Assembly: GCA_010405405.1 (NCBI GenBank)
Contig: MU004231.1
Span: 2,095,483-2,159,482, forward strand
Source: Microthyrium microscopicum
Taxonomy: Eukaryota; Ascomycota; Dothideomycetes; Microthyriales; Microthyriaceae
DNA: 64,000 bases
Direction: 5' to 3'
Part shown: positions 38,825-50,352 of the stretch, piece after piece
How positions within the stretch are numbered: position 1 is the first letter of the stretch
Layout of the letters: every line of letters begins with the position of its first letter
Program-made: the position numbers and the translations under genes
Notes under the pieces: generated by a model
Seen by the model: only the letters and a program-made list of their open reading frames with translations
Told to the model about the DNA's origin: nothing
Database searches by the model: none

Positions 38825-40456
38825 CTAAGCCTTCGTTTCCTTTGATATGCCATGAGACTTTTCATCCTCAACAACATCGCTCTTCTTTTCAATATCACTC
38901 TCACCATCCTCTCTCTTCCCATCTTCCAATGTTTCTCTGCCTTCTTCCGCTGCAAGTTCTGTCAAAGCCTTGTGCGTTGTCGTGCCCTCTGCTTTTTCCA
39001 AGTCCCCATCCTTCCCTTTATAGAACACCGTTTCCGCAGTCCTTCCATCAGCACTCATCTTATCCTTTTTACGCATACTGAATCCTCCATGCCAACCAAT
39101 CCAGCCTTTCTCCCAAGGCCCTCTCAGCAAAGCAAACAAAATCGCGGCTCCAATGAAGCCTACGCTTGCACTTCCGCTTAGTCTCCAACCGCCTTGCGCA
39201 AAAACATGGTTACCCGCACTCGTGCCCATCAACTGTCCCAAGAACGTGCTCAACATATACGCCACGTTGACGCGGTTCCTCGCATTTGGCTCAATGCTAT
39301 ATATCGCATTTCGATTCGCGATCTGCGCTGTCTGCATGCCAAAATCATTCAGCACCGCTTGTACCACTGGCCCAGCTACACTAAAGGTGCCTGTATACGT
39401 GCCTACACAGATACCAGCCAAAGTGGTCACACATCCGACTAGCACGCTGAAGTGCGGGACATATCTGTCGCTGACGAACCGTGCATAAAATGGGTTCAGC
39501 AACATGCCTGCGATGCCTATCAGCCCGAATAGACCCACAATCAAGGGACTGTAGTTGTATGGCTCGCCTGCTAACAGGAAAGTAAGCGTTGTCCAGAAGT
39601 TAGTGAATGTCGCACTGCTGAAGAAGGCGACGAGACAGGCTTGTACGAGGACAGGGTTTCGAGTGAGGATTGGGAATATACTCCACAGCATGTAGAAGTA
39701 GTTCAGGCCGGCTGGGTTCTTGGATGGGTAGTCGGGCATGAAGAGCCAGAGGAGGCCGAATATTAGGTATTGGAGACCACAGGAGAGCCAGTATATGGTG
39801 CGCCATGGGGTGTAGTTGGTGAGTGTTCCAGAGAGGACGCGCGCAATCAGGATTCCGAGGGCAAAACCGGAGACTACTATAGCGAGAGCTGTGGCGCGAC
39901 GGTTCGGGGGCGCAAGATCACCGACGAGTGGGAGCATGAGTTGGGGAGTGACGGTGGAGATGGCTACGACGAAGGATACGCCTTGGAAAACGCGGAGGGA
40001 TTTTGTGACGCAGAGAATGATCCTGGTTTGAAGTTAGTGGGAGTCTATATCAATCGGTTTGGGTATTTACCATAAGCTTGATGTCAAGAAAACTAAAGAT
40101 AGAACAAATGGTCGTCTTCTCAAGATATCTCCCAGTGGACAGAGTAGGAATAGCCCCAAAGCGTACCCAGCTTGCATGAGCGTTGGTATCAAAGAAGCCT
40201 CCTCAAATGTAGTGTGGAATTCTGCCGCCAAAACATTCAGGATGGGATGATTATAGTACAGATTGGCGACGGTGAATGCTCCAGCAAAGGCGAAGAGTAC
40301 GTTCAGTGCCATGCTGAACTTTGGTGGATTCTCCGGATCCCATCGACAATTTGGAGGAGTCCATATTATGATCTTCCAAGCTTTTTGCAATAATACAGGA
40401 ACTTTTCTCTTGTGAGTCGGTTCCGTCGAATGATTCTGTGGTGTTTGTGAACTCAT
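38825..40456 (-). CDS. MFS transporter (12-helix, drug/metabolite-efflux-like)
   Basis: Exons complement(40071..40456) and complement(38825..40022), with a 48-nt intron, give 527 aa. The N-terminal 50 residues are cytoplasmic. Helix 1 is NVLFAFAGAFTVANLYYNHP, followed by the MFS loop GDILRRRPFVL. After the intron come WIILCVTKSLRVFQGVSF and GDLAPPNRRATALAIVVSGF, typical of bacterial-like MFS efflux or sugar-efflux porters. Further helices run to AAILFALLRGPWEKGW. The C-terminal 90 residues are highly charged (Glu/Lys/Asp) and cytoplasmic. No substrate can be inferred. Confidence 0.88.
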
Positions 40457-42631
40457 TGTAGCGATTGAGTTCGGAGATCACCCAGACTAGTAAAGTCGAT
40501 GTTGTTTCCCAACAAGAACGAAGTCCCAGCGTACTGACATTGCTGAAAAGTGAGATCTATCGGATTTAAAGAGAAATGTTTCTGAAATCCACAAGTCGGA
40601 CTTGAGTCGTTGACGATACCGGCTTGATGATTGACGGCAGGATCTTGGCGTGTTATTCCCGAAGAGGTTGGACTCGATTTGCCAGGCAGACTAAAATTAT
40701 GCAGGTGGAATAGGTTAGATGTAGGTAGCTGTTAGTTATGCCCGTGAGTAGACTAAGCAAGCAGAAGATGTAAAGAAGTCATGCAATTGTTGGTTTGATC
40801 GGTTTCTAGGTACTGTGTTGCAAATCGCTATTCCCATTTTCAGCCTTATGCTAGCCAGGTTCAGCCTTGTCAAACCCAGACCGACCTTTGTTTCGTAAAT
40901 CCCATCAATACAACGCGAACCTGGAAAACCTAAATCCGGGAGAATCTCTTGACATTCCCTTCGAGTATAGCTTCGTCAAAGTCTAAAATTCATCTAGACC
41001 ATCTCGATACCTCACCTCGAAGGTAAACACGAGTCCAGAGGGCAGACAGTAACGGCTTACACTTTTCTCTTTCTAATTCGTATCTCCCTCAAGCAAATGC
41101 GCTTTGTAATAGCATATGTGACTCCCAGATGATTGGGGTTCCTAGGCCGGGAACTCGGGTTTTTCGGCAGTTCCCACATTTCATGGTCGGACTGATGTGT
41201 TACTCGTTCAGGAGGCCACGATTACGCCCTGGGTCACTGCTTTAATGCGTTATAACGCCTAGCCATAAAACTTATCTCAACTTCTGAACTTGGAATTGAC
41301 CCTGCTCTTAACTTGACGCACAATGCTATTTATATCTCAGGAATGATGCCAGCACTCTACGAAGGTGAAAATATCCGTGTCTGCTCCATCAATGGAATTT
41401 CAAGCATTGACATACAATCACAAAAATTCAACTCTATTTCCAAACATGTTTGATATGGTACTTCTAACTTACGCACCAGATAGGAATGCAAGCACTTCAT
41501 CCTGGAGCATCGTTAGCAGACAATGTAGTTTCCGGACATATCCACAAGCCAAAAAAGGATGGACAAAAGATAGAATGCTCTGCCAGTTTAGCCGAGTTGA
41601 AAGAGTGGTGGCTATCACCATTATTTTAATCCAGAGATTACAATTCTAACCAAAAAATTCCCGTTTTGAGACGCTTTTGAAATCGAGTGCTGTAAATCTC
41701 CCTTATAGCATAGAACCGCTGATTTGCCATCGAATGCGCTGGAAATTGAAGCACTCTCTCCTTATAGAGTGCGATGGGAGACATAGTGATTGATGGGAGC
41801 GCGCCATCTACCATACTTTTTCCAATGTATTAGAGCGTCGGCAGATATGATACGTACCTGAAAAGGTACAGTACTGCAACGTTCAGAACGCAGCTTGGGC
41901 ACTTGGAGGGGCAAAAAAAGGCCACACAGGCTCCAATACCACCCTGAACTTTGGGACATATCAGAACAGCAAAAAAGAATGAAATTGATTTTAGGTCGTG
42001 CCCGGATTCGGACCGGGGTTACCGGAATATGCCTTTGAAATCAAAATCCGGTGTGATAACCACTACACTCTGTTAAGAGTTAGCAAGCGCAAAGTTTAGG
42101 ATGTTTGGGGAAAAACTTGCACACAACCACACGGACGTAACGTCCAAACTTAGCTCCCAAAGGAGTTAGTTGTTTTGTCATTAATGACAAATCTGGTGAA
42201 AGATTTGGGTTACATTTGGATGACTTTTGATGAATTTGCAGCATTAAATTGCACCAAAATGCAATATATTCCAGCTGCATATCTTCGCCTCCACGCAACC
42301 CGTTACTTCGATAAACCTTCTTTGTCTATTTGTTTTAAAGCACTTGATGAAAGAACCTAGCTACTGGGAGCTAACGAGGCTGATGGATGGGAGTGCGTCA
42401 ATTATTTTGCCATGCCGTTGGACATGGAGAGCCAATCTATTCAGTGATTTGATGAGAAGCTACGCAAACTGCCTAATTATGGTAGAAATAGCCCCCGGAT
42501 GATAGAGCGAAGTATCTGTCAAACATCGCAGTCGGTGGTAGCAAATAAGTGACTTTGTCCATCGGCATTAAAAATTTATGGTGGTCTTATTTCAACAAGC
42601 GCAAATCTTGATTCTATCTAATCAGCAAATT
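40457..42631. other. 2.2-kb intergenic region with tRNA remnant
   Basis: Apart from the tRNA-like sequence at 41993-42077, I see no gene. Short frames between 41365 and 42360 have no domain. The right end adjoins the 3' side of the MetRS gene. Confidence 0.45.
41993..42077 (-). pseudogene. tRNA-Gln(UUG) remnant with lost 5' acceptor strand
   Basis: On the minus strand the D arm (GTGTAGTGGTTATCAC), an anticodon stem CCGGA/TCCGG, a T arm (CCCGG...CCGGG) and the 3' acceptor strand CACGACC are all present in order. The anticodon loop reads TTTTGAT with anticodon TTG. It is interrupted after position 37 by a 13-nt insert, as in intron-bearing fungal tRNA genes. The 5' acceptor strand should be GGTCGTG, but the sequence there is CTTAACA, which cannot pair. 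Position 8 is G instead of the invariant T, and the T loop starts TC instead of TT. It therefore looks like a broken copy. If the fold could be rescued it would be a glutamine tRNA. Confidence 0.7.
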
Positions 42632-44638
42632 CTACTTGCCCAAGTCTAGCTTCTTTTCCGTATCTGCGGCCAGTTTCGCCGCTTCCTTCTTGAGACGTTT
42701 CTTCTCCTTCTCCCGCTCCTTAGATGCCTTCTTTGCTGCAGCTTTGGCAGCCTCCTCCGCCTTGGCCTTCTTTAGTTCTTCTCCACCATATGCCAGTTTC
42801 CATTCCTCTAGCTTCTCTACCGGGATTACTTTGAATAGAGGTGCAGGTGTTCCGAGTGTATGGCCTGGTTTGAGTTCGTTTGATTCCCAGGTATCTGGAA
42901 TATGTGCTTTCGGTTCGAGACCAAGCTGTTGAAAGATGGCCTCGGCAGTGCTAGGCATGTATGGGTAGAGAACGCCGGCAAGGAGTTTTATTAGATTGAG
43001 TGCCTGGCCGATAACAGCAGCGCATCGATCAGGCTCTTCGGAGAATAGACGATTGTCCAGTTTGTTGTCTTGTAGAAGCTTATTGCCACATGATGAGATG
43101 TGCAGAATGTCTGCAATAGCTAGTCGAAGTTTGATTGCTTCCATGTGCTTGATGTAAGTGGTTAGATGGGCGTTGACCTCTTTCTTAGACTCATCCAAGC
43201 TGGCATCTGTAAATTTGGTGTAGTCAGGAACAGTACCATCCATTTTGGCGTGACAGAATTTGGTCACTCGCAGAACCAAGTTGCCGATGTTTTTGAGCAA
43301 CTCATTGTTGTTGGTGCTGATAAACTCTTCCCATTTGAATTCGGTGTCACCGCTTTCTGGCCTTCTTGAGAGAAGATAGAATCGCCAGATATCGGGGTCG
43401 ATACCAGTGTCTTTTGCGTTCGTGCCAAAGACGCCAACGCCTTTGGACTTGCTGAACTTGCCACCTTCGTAGTTGAGATAATCCGTAGCAGACAGCTTGT
43501 GGACCTTGACCCAGTTATCACCAGTGCCAAGCTGGGAACCAGGGAAGATGATGGTATGGAATGGTACGTTGTCCTTTCCCATGAACTGGTATAGAGAAAC
43601 ATTATCAGGGTCCTTCCACCACTTTTCCCAGTTCTTGCCGCCAAGGTCTCCCGCATCAGTATAGTTGTTGGTGATAGAGACGTAACCAATGCAAGCATCG
43701 AACCATACGTAGAACACCTTGTTCTTGTACTCTTCTTCGTCAAGTCCTTTAATACCGGTCGGTATTGGTACACCCCACTTGAGATCTCGAGTGATAGCGC
43801 GAGGCTTTAAGCCCTTGTCAATCCATGATTGTGTAATGGCAATGCAGTTTGCGCTCCATTCACCCTCCTTGCTCGCCTTGGAGTACCAATCGGCAATGTT
43901 GTCCTTGAGTGAATCGAGTTTAAGGTATAGATGCTTGGTACTTCGTCTCACTGGCGTAGTTCCGTCTACTTTGCAGTGTGGATTTATCAGCCAACCAGTA
44001 GCTTTCTCAGCAGGATCTTGGTCTTGGTCGTCGTCTCCAGCTCGGCGTTCGGGCTCAAATGGATCAAGAAGATTTCCACACTTGTCGCATTGATCTCCAC
44101 GGGCACCAAGATCATGACATATACTGCACTCTCCTTCCACAAATCGATCGGCCAGGAAAGTGTTATGCGCTTCGACTGGGCAGAAAGGTTGTATGGTCTC
44201 GCGTTCTTCGATGAAGCCGTTGTCCCATAGTGAACGGAATATGCTTTGGACGATTTGGGTTTGATGGGGAGTTGGAGTTTGACCGAATATGTCGAAATCT
44301 AATCGAAACCAGTCGTAGATCTCTTTGTGAATTGCGTGGTATTTTGCGCATAGGTCCGTTGGGGTCAACCCCTCCTCGAGAGCTTTCGTTTCGGTCGCTG
44401 TGCCATATTGATCCTAGATTTCGTTAGAGGACGTACCACGCAAAAGAGAATAGACTATACTCACTGATCCGCAGACAAAGAGGGTAGGAATGCCTCTAGC
44501 CTTACAAAATCGAGAGAAGACGTCGGCAGAGAGCACGCTCCCGATCAGATTGCCTAGATGTGGGACGTTGTTGACGTAGGGAAGAGCGCTGGTGATGAGT
44601 ATGTTGCGCTGACCTGGGATAGGCAGCAATGGAGCCAT
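42632..44638 (-). CDS. methionyl-tRNA synthetase, cytoplasmic
   Basis: Exons complement(44465..44638) and complement(42632..44413), with a 51-nt intron, give 651 aa. It is a class I enzyme that charges initiator and elongator tRNA-Met. Seen in order are [18 protein letters not shown] with the HIGH-type motif at 27-30, [15 protein letters not shown], the zinc-knuckle cysteines [32 protein letters not shown], the KMSKS-type KFSKSKG at about 380, and an anticodon-binding helical domain. The Lys/Ala/Glu-rich tail ([16 protein letters not shown]) is basic and probably binds RNA. It lacks the N-terminal GST-like domain of yeast Mes1 and has no mitochondrial presequence. Confidence 0.95.
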
Positions 44639-45339
44639 GACCTATTCTTCTTTCTTGTTTGGGGAAAATCAGCTATCGGATGCCTCTCAAACTTGCTCAT
44701 GTATCAAAGTTGGGTGTGAGTCCACGGGGGCAGTGGAGTCAGAGCATCGAAATTCCGAGGCCCTGGGAACGCGGGGTGTGGCGCAGGTGGTCCCACAAGC
44801 CACATATCTCCTTTTCCTGCTTGACAACATTACGACGACTCCTTATCCAATGCTACACTACTCCATCTCCCGTGTTTCCAGCCTCGTCGTCCTGAAATGT
44901 ACGTGTCCTGAAAAACTGGGCAGAGAGTATTGTAATGGCCCACTTCTCATAGCTATGGTTCTGATCATGTCGACATGATACATCGAAAGCCCCTGAACGA
45001 TGAGCTGCCATACTGAGAGAGAGAGAGCTTGATAAGTAAGAGAGTATGGGTTCAGTCAATGAGGCGACCAAGGCCTCCGTCAATGTGATCAAATTCGTCA
45101 ACTCACAGTATCGAATGACGATGAGTGATCTATTCTGGTAGGTAGCTTAACTCGTACTCGATCTTGACTCATGTTGCTTCGTATTGAGAGCATGGGTGCC
45201 CTTCAGTCAAGGCAGCACGATATTTCCTAAGGCGAAGAGGTGCTGTCAGCTATACCAGGATAAAGGCACTTCTGCGCTGATTGATCTCTTCGAACAGCTC
45301 TCTGAAGTCTTCCGTCAACAATACAAACATAGTGTCCAA
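44639..45339. other. spacer between MetRS and the Cys-containing surface protein
   Basis: No gene seen. The bases directly upstream of 44638 on the minus strand should carry the MetRS promoter. A frame open from 45184 is continuous with the next gene but adds 52 residues with no signal-peptide character, so I treat it as leader. Confidence 0.35.
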
Positions 45340-46129
45340 ATGGCAGTAGTAGGACAATCAAGCTTTATCCCTTTGACTACAACCTTCACTCCTCCTTCAA
45401 CATGTACTGAGACGCTTACACTGGTTCTCTTTGCATCCTCCAAATCAGGGACTGTCACATTACCATCAACGAGCATTTCTACTAGCATCTCTGGATTCTT
45501 ATCAGATTGCTATCCATCAGACTTGCCGATAATTGAATACTACTCTCCTGGAATCTGTCCAAAAGGCTATACTCGATTCTCGGAAACGACAAGGACAACT
45601 TCACTAGATAATCGTGAGCTGGCGGAAACCGCAGCATTGTGCTGCCCGAATGGATACACAGGCCAGTCGCAAGCTACCGGCTTTCCAACAGCCCACGAGC
45701 TTTGCTCTTCTACTGTCAACAACATCGAAAACGCCACAGTGATAGAAATGTTTGACGTGAACAATGATCTTACCAGCAATATTCCCGATAGCATTCATTT
45801 CACTCCTTACCCGTCCTCTATATCTCAAGGTACGGTGACTGCAAGCGGGATCCAGGTTCGATGGAAGAGCGACGATTTCAACACTACGAGTACCACTAGT
45901 AGCAGTGTCAGCACAGCTCCTATAGCTACTACTAGTAGTAGTGGCTCTACCAGCCCAACACTTGTCGGTATGTCTCTTGTTTGCACTTTTTGACCCACAA
46001 TTCTACCTATATTTTCCGCAATTGCGTTTGAGAAAGACTGAGGGACTGATTGATGTAGATGGCTCAAGGCCCTGTTTGATTACAGCTGCTACAGCTTTTC
46101 TAACGACTTTTCTGGTTTCTATTTTATGA
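45340..46129 (+). CDS. CCP-motif surface protein, probably GPI-anchored or membrane-tethered
   Basis: Exons 45340..45967 and 46059..46129 give 232 aa. The N-terminus SFIPLTTTFTPPSTCTETLT is typical of a group of fungal surface proteins without a clear signal peptide. The middle has YYSPGICPKGYTRF and AALCCPNGYTG, the paired C-P-x-G-Y motif of that group. A Ser/Thr-rich stretch follows (TTSTTSSSVSTAPIATTSSS). The second exon supplies a short hydrophobic C-terminus, CLITAATAFLTTFLVSIL, with nothing after it. That resembles a GPI-attachment signal or a tail anchor. An ATG at 45184 is a possible alternative start. Function unknown. Confidence 0.65.
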
Positions 46130-46318
46130 AAGGAGCTCATTCATTTATTTCATCGTAGATGAGTTATTTACGTTACGAAACAATCTCGAGTCCTCGTCAA
46201 TATGTACAAGAGATTAGGCTCAGATATCTATCCTATTTGTCCAAGTCGATCATTACTTCCATCAAGCCCGCCCATAGAATCCCAGCTTTACCCGTCTCTA
46301 CAAAACGAACACTGATGT

Positions 46319-47382
46319 TCAAACCAAAACCCTTCCCCGAAAGATTTCAAAACTCCCAGCACTCCTAACAACACTTCTTCCCTGCGTAGCCTGCGCAGTA
46401 TCACCACCTTCTTCCATCCTCTCCCCCCTGACAACCGCTCCCTCCGGCCTCTTCGGCTCATAATCTGGCGGCGCCTCTCCCCACTCCCCCCTTTGCATCC
46501 CATAACTCGGCCACTCGTTCGTCACATTTACCCTCCCACTTCTCCAATGCTCCTCATAAGCCGGCAACCCCTGATCATAGCTATCCCTCCTTACCGTCAT
46601 CCCACTCGCTCTCCTCCGTTCCCTTACATGTCGTCTGCGTAAAACTAGCGCCACCATTGCGGCGGACACCAGGAAGGCGACGATGAGAATGGGGTAAATG
46701 AAGATGCTTGGAAAGTGGCCTGGCGGTCCTGTATCATCATCTACGCGTGCGCCGGCGCGCGCGGGATCGGTGGCGCCATAGGGAAGGGATTTACAATTGG
46801 AAGAGACATCGCTGGAAAGATAGTAGGATGCGCGGGTGGATGAGTTGGTTGCGGGACAGAGGGTTTGGCCGAGGGGACCCCAAAGATCAGAGGCGTGTTG
46901 CGCGGAGGTACAGGACGGATCGGTGGTGCAGGCTAGAAAGTCGCCGCGGTCTAGGGTATAGATGGCTGATGCGGTGCAATCTGTGGTTGGGAGAAAGCCG
47001 GTTGTTTGGGTGGACTTTTGGGTATCTGGTGAACTTGTTAGTTTGGGTATGGTATGGAACTGATTATACTCTAGGGAAACGAACAGCAGGAAATTGGATT
47101 GAAGGGACATTGTTTCCAGTCTGTACTTGTGCATGATGGTAGTTGAACGTAGGCGGCTGCTTGACGGACTGGATGATTTGGTTCATAGGATATGCCTGAT
47201 GTGGTGGTGACGGTTTGAGTATCTGGTATCATGCAGAGGCCATTTTCCATGCATTGGTAGTTTGAAGGACAGCACAGTGCGGCATTCTGTGGTGTTGTTG
47301 GACCGCAAGGAATTTGACTTGGTGTTGGTTCTTGAAATATATTGTAGCAGGTTTGCGAGAATACATGAGATGAGCCGTCCAT
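46319..47382 (-). CDS. CCP-motif single-pass membrane protein
   Basis: Proposed exons complement(47127..47382) and complement(46319..47025) give 320 aa. The extracellular part starts MDGSSHVFSQTCYNIFQEPT and contains AALCCPSNYQCMENGLC, related to the CCP motif of the convergent neighbour. The join after VQLPSCT uses a GTACAG donor and a TTCACCAG acceptor. It keeps frame but is the least certain part, because a typical family motif (SCTSTDWKQCP) falls inside the intron. One membrane helix, IFIYPILIVAFLVSAAMVAL, is followed by RRRHVRERRR and a cytoplasmic tail rich in Arg, Glu and Pro. Probably a wall-sensing or surface protein by architecture; no function known. Confidence 0.6.
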
Positions 47383-48259
47383 TTTGATCAATTGAGTTTG
47401 AACCACTGTCGCAAAGAAGGGAAACCAAACTCCAACCAAGTCAGGTCGGACTGGTGTAAGCTTAAGTCTGTTCGCTCCATCTTGTTTATCAAAGCCTGTG
47501 TGCTATTCCCAATTGACGGGAAATTTCACGAGTCGTGGATGTATCTCAGGAGGTTCATTGCTAGGAGACACACCTTCCTTGCTTGGAGTGACAGGAGTCG
47601 TTGGCATTCCCTGTCTTATAACGTTGATCCTTGTGCAGATAGGGGGTTAACAACGAATCAGCGATTGAAGGAAGCCCTTATTATAGATTTGTACATTCCC
47701 AGTCAAGTTACTGGATTCATAAGGAGTAACTGTAAAAGTTCTTTCTCAAGGATTTCGACTGATTTGGCAACTTGATGGATTAGCTTGAATGATGATAGCA
47801 GAGGTTGGACAGACTTAGTGAAACAGAAGGGGCACGAATGACTTGTTCCTACTTAAGTCAATGATTTGTGTCCAGGTTTTAAGATTCAAGTTTGAAATCG
47901 ATAGACGTTCCGGAGATTTTGTCTTTCATGGCGAGTTGAAGTCTAAAACAGATCGACTATCAGCTTACCTTGTAGATCGCTTCGCGCCTTTGTTGAAAAT
48001 ATCGCTGTGTGATCGACTCTGGGTAACCGTCTCGCAAGAAAAACTGCTGTAGTCGAGTTCGTTAGTAGTCACAAAATCTGAAATAGCATACAGAAAAGAC
48101 AACCGTTGAATTTATGATGGGCTGAATGACCCAGGCTGAATATAATGTGTCGTAAAGTTTGGCAAACTGCTAACTTTTCATCTCATGGGTGTTATGATGA
48201 ACAACAACGTCAAGAAAGTGAGCAAGTGTCATATGAAAGGTTGACGAATGATGTGAAGC
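47383..48259. other. spacer between the membrane protein and profilin
   Basis: About 880 bases without a recognisable gene. Its right end should contain the 3' untranslated region of profilin. Confidence 0.35.
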
Positions 48260-48868
48260 CTAGTAGCCGAGATCTTTGAGATATTTTGCCAACTTTTCCA
48301 CCACGTCCACACATTGTGGTGTCATGACTGTCTCTGGGTGATGGGCGAGGATGAGAGCTTGGGTGGTTTTTGCGACAACGAAACCTTCCTTTCCCTATCA
48401 CATTGTTAGTCACTTCACTAAACAGCTTTGCTAGAGATGCTTACACTTCGACCCATCAATACACCTGGGTTTGTTTCACTATCAGGGGTGCTAATGGCCA
48501 TGTACTTGACGGCATTGACCTTGAATCCACCAGCTAGAACATCAGAGGACTTGGTGAATGAGCCAACGATGACTTGCATCTCTTCAGGAGAGATCTGACA
48601 GCAGTCAGTATCCATATGTTGTACCCTCGTTGTCTGTTGTATAACGGACCTTGAAGTTGGTGGCGTGTGCCCAATCATCCTTGCCGTCGACGCTGAAAAT
48701 GGCGGCACTGTCAATGTAACCGGTGCCAACAAGGCTGGAATGCGTCAGTTTATAGAAGGGTAAGGAATTCGCCGAACAGGCAGACGGACCTGGAGTCGAT
48801 ATATGCTAAGAAGTGATTAGTTCAGTGCTCAAACGATGATGCGAAAGCTACTCACCTTGCCACGACAT
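48260..48868 (-). CDS. profilin
   Basis: Five exons, complement(48856..48868), (48790..48805), (48650..48734), (48445..48594) and (48260..48394), give 132 aa, the family size. Profilin binds actin monomers and proline-rich formins and controls actin assembly in the cytoplasm. The N-terminus MSWQAYIDSSLVGTGYID is split across two tiny exons of 13 and 16 nt, a common arrangement in mould profilin genes. DGKDDWAHATNFKISPEE, AVKYMAI and the C-terminal QALILAHHPETV...VVEKLAKYLKDLGY complete the fold. Two of the donors are weak (GTCCGT). The gene is divergent from ISA2 with 573 bases between starts. Confidence 0.93.
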
Positions 48869-49441
48869 GATGTAAGAGCTAGTATGCTAGAGAAAGCGCT
48901 TGCGAAAGTAAGAGAGCTGGGAGAAAACAGTAAGGAGAGTATAAAGAGGAGTCGAGAATTGGAGAAGGTGTAGACGGTAGGCAGAAGAAACAGTGTTTTA
49001 GATGAGCTTCTTCTTCATCATCCATCGGTTGCCCAGGCAAGAAATCAGACCAGGCAAGCCACCTCAAGCACGCGGGGCACCACCCCACCTTGTTCCAGAC
49101 CATTCGCCTGCATCACCACCAATTCTGGTCAAGGTCCATAATATCTTCTTGAAACTTTTGTATGTACATAAGTCAAACTGTTTTAAACTTTCTTTCTGCC
49201 AATTTCGCTCAATGGCGTCTCCACAGTCGATATCAAAAGTTTGGTTTGCAGCAAACTCCGGCATTACATCATCGCAGTGGTTGATGGCTGACTAATGTAA
49301 AGATAAGATCTTTGACTTGGACATCAGATCTCCATCTCGGACAAACTCCAAGCATCGTGAAGGAAGCCTCGGATCCCTTTTCCCTCACAAAAACCTCTCC
49401 ATTCGTACTCTGCAATCCTTCAGTACATCTCAGTCTGCACC
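48869..49441. other. bidirectional promoter region, profilin/ISA2
   Basis: Spacer between two divergent start codons. No recognised regulatory motif and no gene. Confidence 0.4.
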
Positions 49442-50164
49442 ATGTCCATAAGAACGCCCTTCGTATGCGCGCGATGTCTTCAAACAACCCGCCAATCGCG
49501 CCCATCCATTCATGGCCTCACTCAAGCATTCACCCGACAATCTAGATCAAGTCTAAGATCATACTCAAAGATCCAAATAACATCCTCTATCCGATCGATC
49601 CCCTCTAAAGCCTTATACTCGTCAAATCGGGTCGTAAAATCATACTCAACAGCAACAACACCCACCACAAGCGCTTCGCCACCACCACCGCCTCCATCTC
49701 AAGCACAACCACAAACGCTCCCCATCCTCAATCCCCAATTCGCCGAAGACACCAAGAAACCATACCTCATATCCATCACTCCTCGAGCTGCGCACCGTCT
49801 GACGACCATAATGGCGAAAGACGCTGATCCAGCTCTTGTGTTACGCATCACTGTCGAGTCAGGCGGATGTCACGGATTTCAATATCTAATGAGTTTGGAA
49901 GACACGACGAAGGTTGACGCTGAAGATGACACCTTGTTCGTATATGACAAGACTGGATCATTGGGGGAGACGGATGAAGGTCTGGTAGAGACCATGGGCA
50001 GTGCATTACCAAAAGTGGTGATGGACTCGTCAAGTCTGGAACTATTGGAAGGCAGCAAAGTCGATTATACGATGGAGTTGATTGGGAGTCAGTTCAAGAT
50101 TGTGGATAATCCGCGAGCGACGAGTAGTTGTGGATGTGGGACGAGTTTTGATGTGAAGATCTGA
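49442..50164 (+). CDS. mitochondrial iron-sulfur cluster assembly protein Isa2
   Basis: Single exon, 240 aa. The first 75 residues are rich in Arg, Ser and Gln with no acidic residues, a mitochondrial presequence. They are followed by a Pro-rich linker (PPPPPPSQAQPQ). From about 105 an A-type carrier domain runs to the end: LISITPRAAHRLTTIM, LRITVESGGCHGFQYL with the first cluster cysteine, and NPRATSSCGCGTSFDVKI with the C-G-C pair. Together with Isa1 and Iba57, Isa2 makes 4Fe-4S clusters for aconitase, lipoate synthase and others. The long linker and the CGCGTSFDVKI ending fit Isa2 better than Isa1. Confidence 0.9.
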   Translation: MSIRTPFVCARCLQTTRQSRPSIHGLTQAFTRQSRSSLRSYSKIQITSSIRSIPSKALYSSNRVVKSYSTATTPTTSASPPPPPPSQAQPQTLPILNPQFAEDTKKPYLISITPRAAHRLTTIMAKDADPALVLRITVESGGCHGFQYLMSLEDTTKVDAEDDTLFVYDKTGSLGETDEGLVETMGSALPKVVMDSSSLELLEGSKVDYTMELIGSQFKIVDNPRATSSCGCGTSFDVKI

Positions 50165-50352
50165 CGAGAAATAGGCACATGAAGATGAGTATGATACCCT
50201 TACACTAGAATCATGAAAGCGGATTGCAAGCGTCTTTTCAATACTTATGACGAAGATATATATTTTAGTGCAACCCCATCATCATCTTTTTCAACTAAAA
50301 GTCGTAAAATGCGTCTCAATTTTGGCCAAATCTATCCCAAAATAGCAAAAAT

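Noticed and set aside
45184-45339. N-terminal extension of the surface protein
   Set aside because: The 52 extra residues are charged, lack signal-peptide character and precede a start typical of the group.
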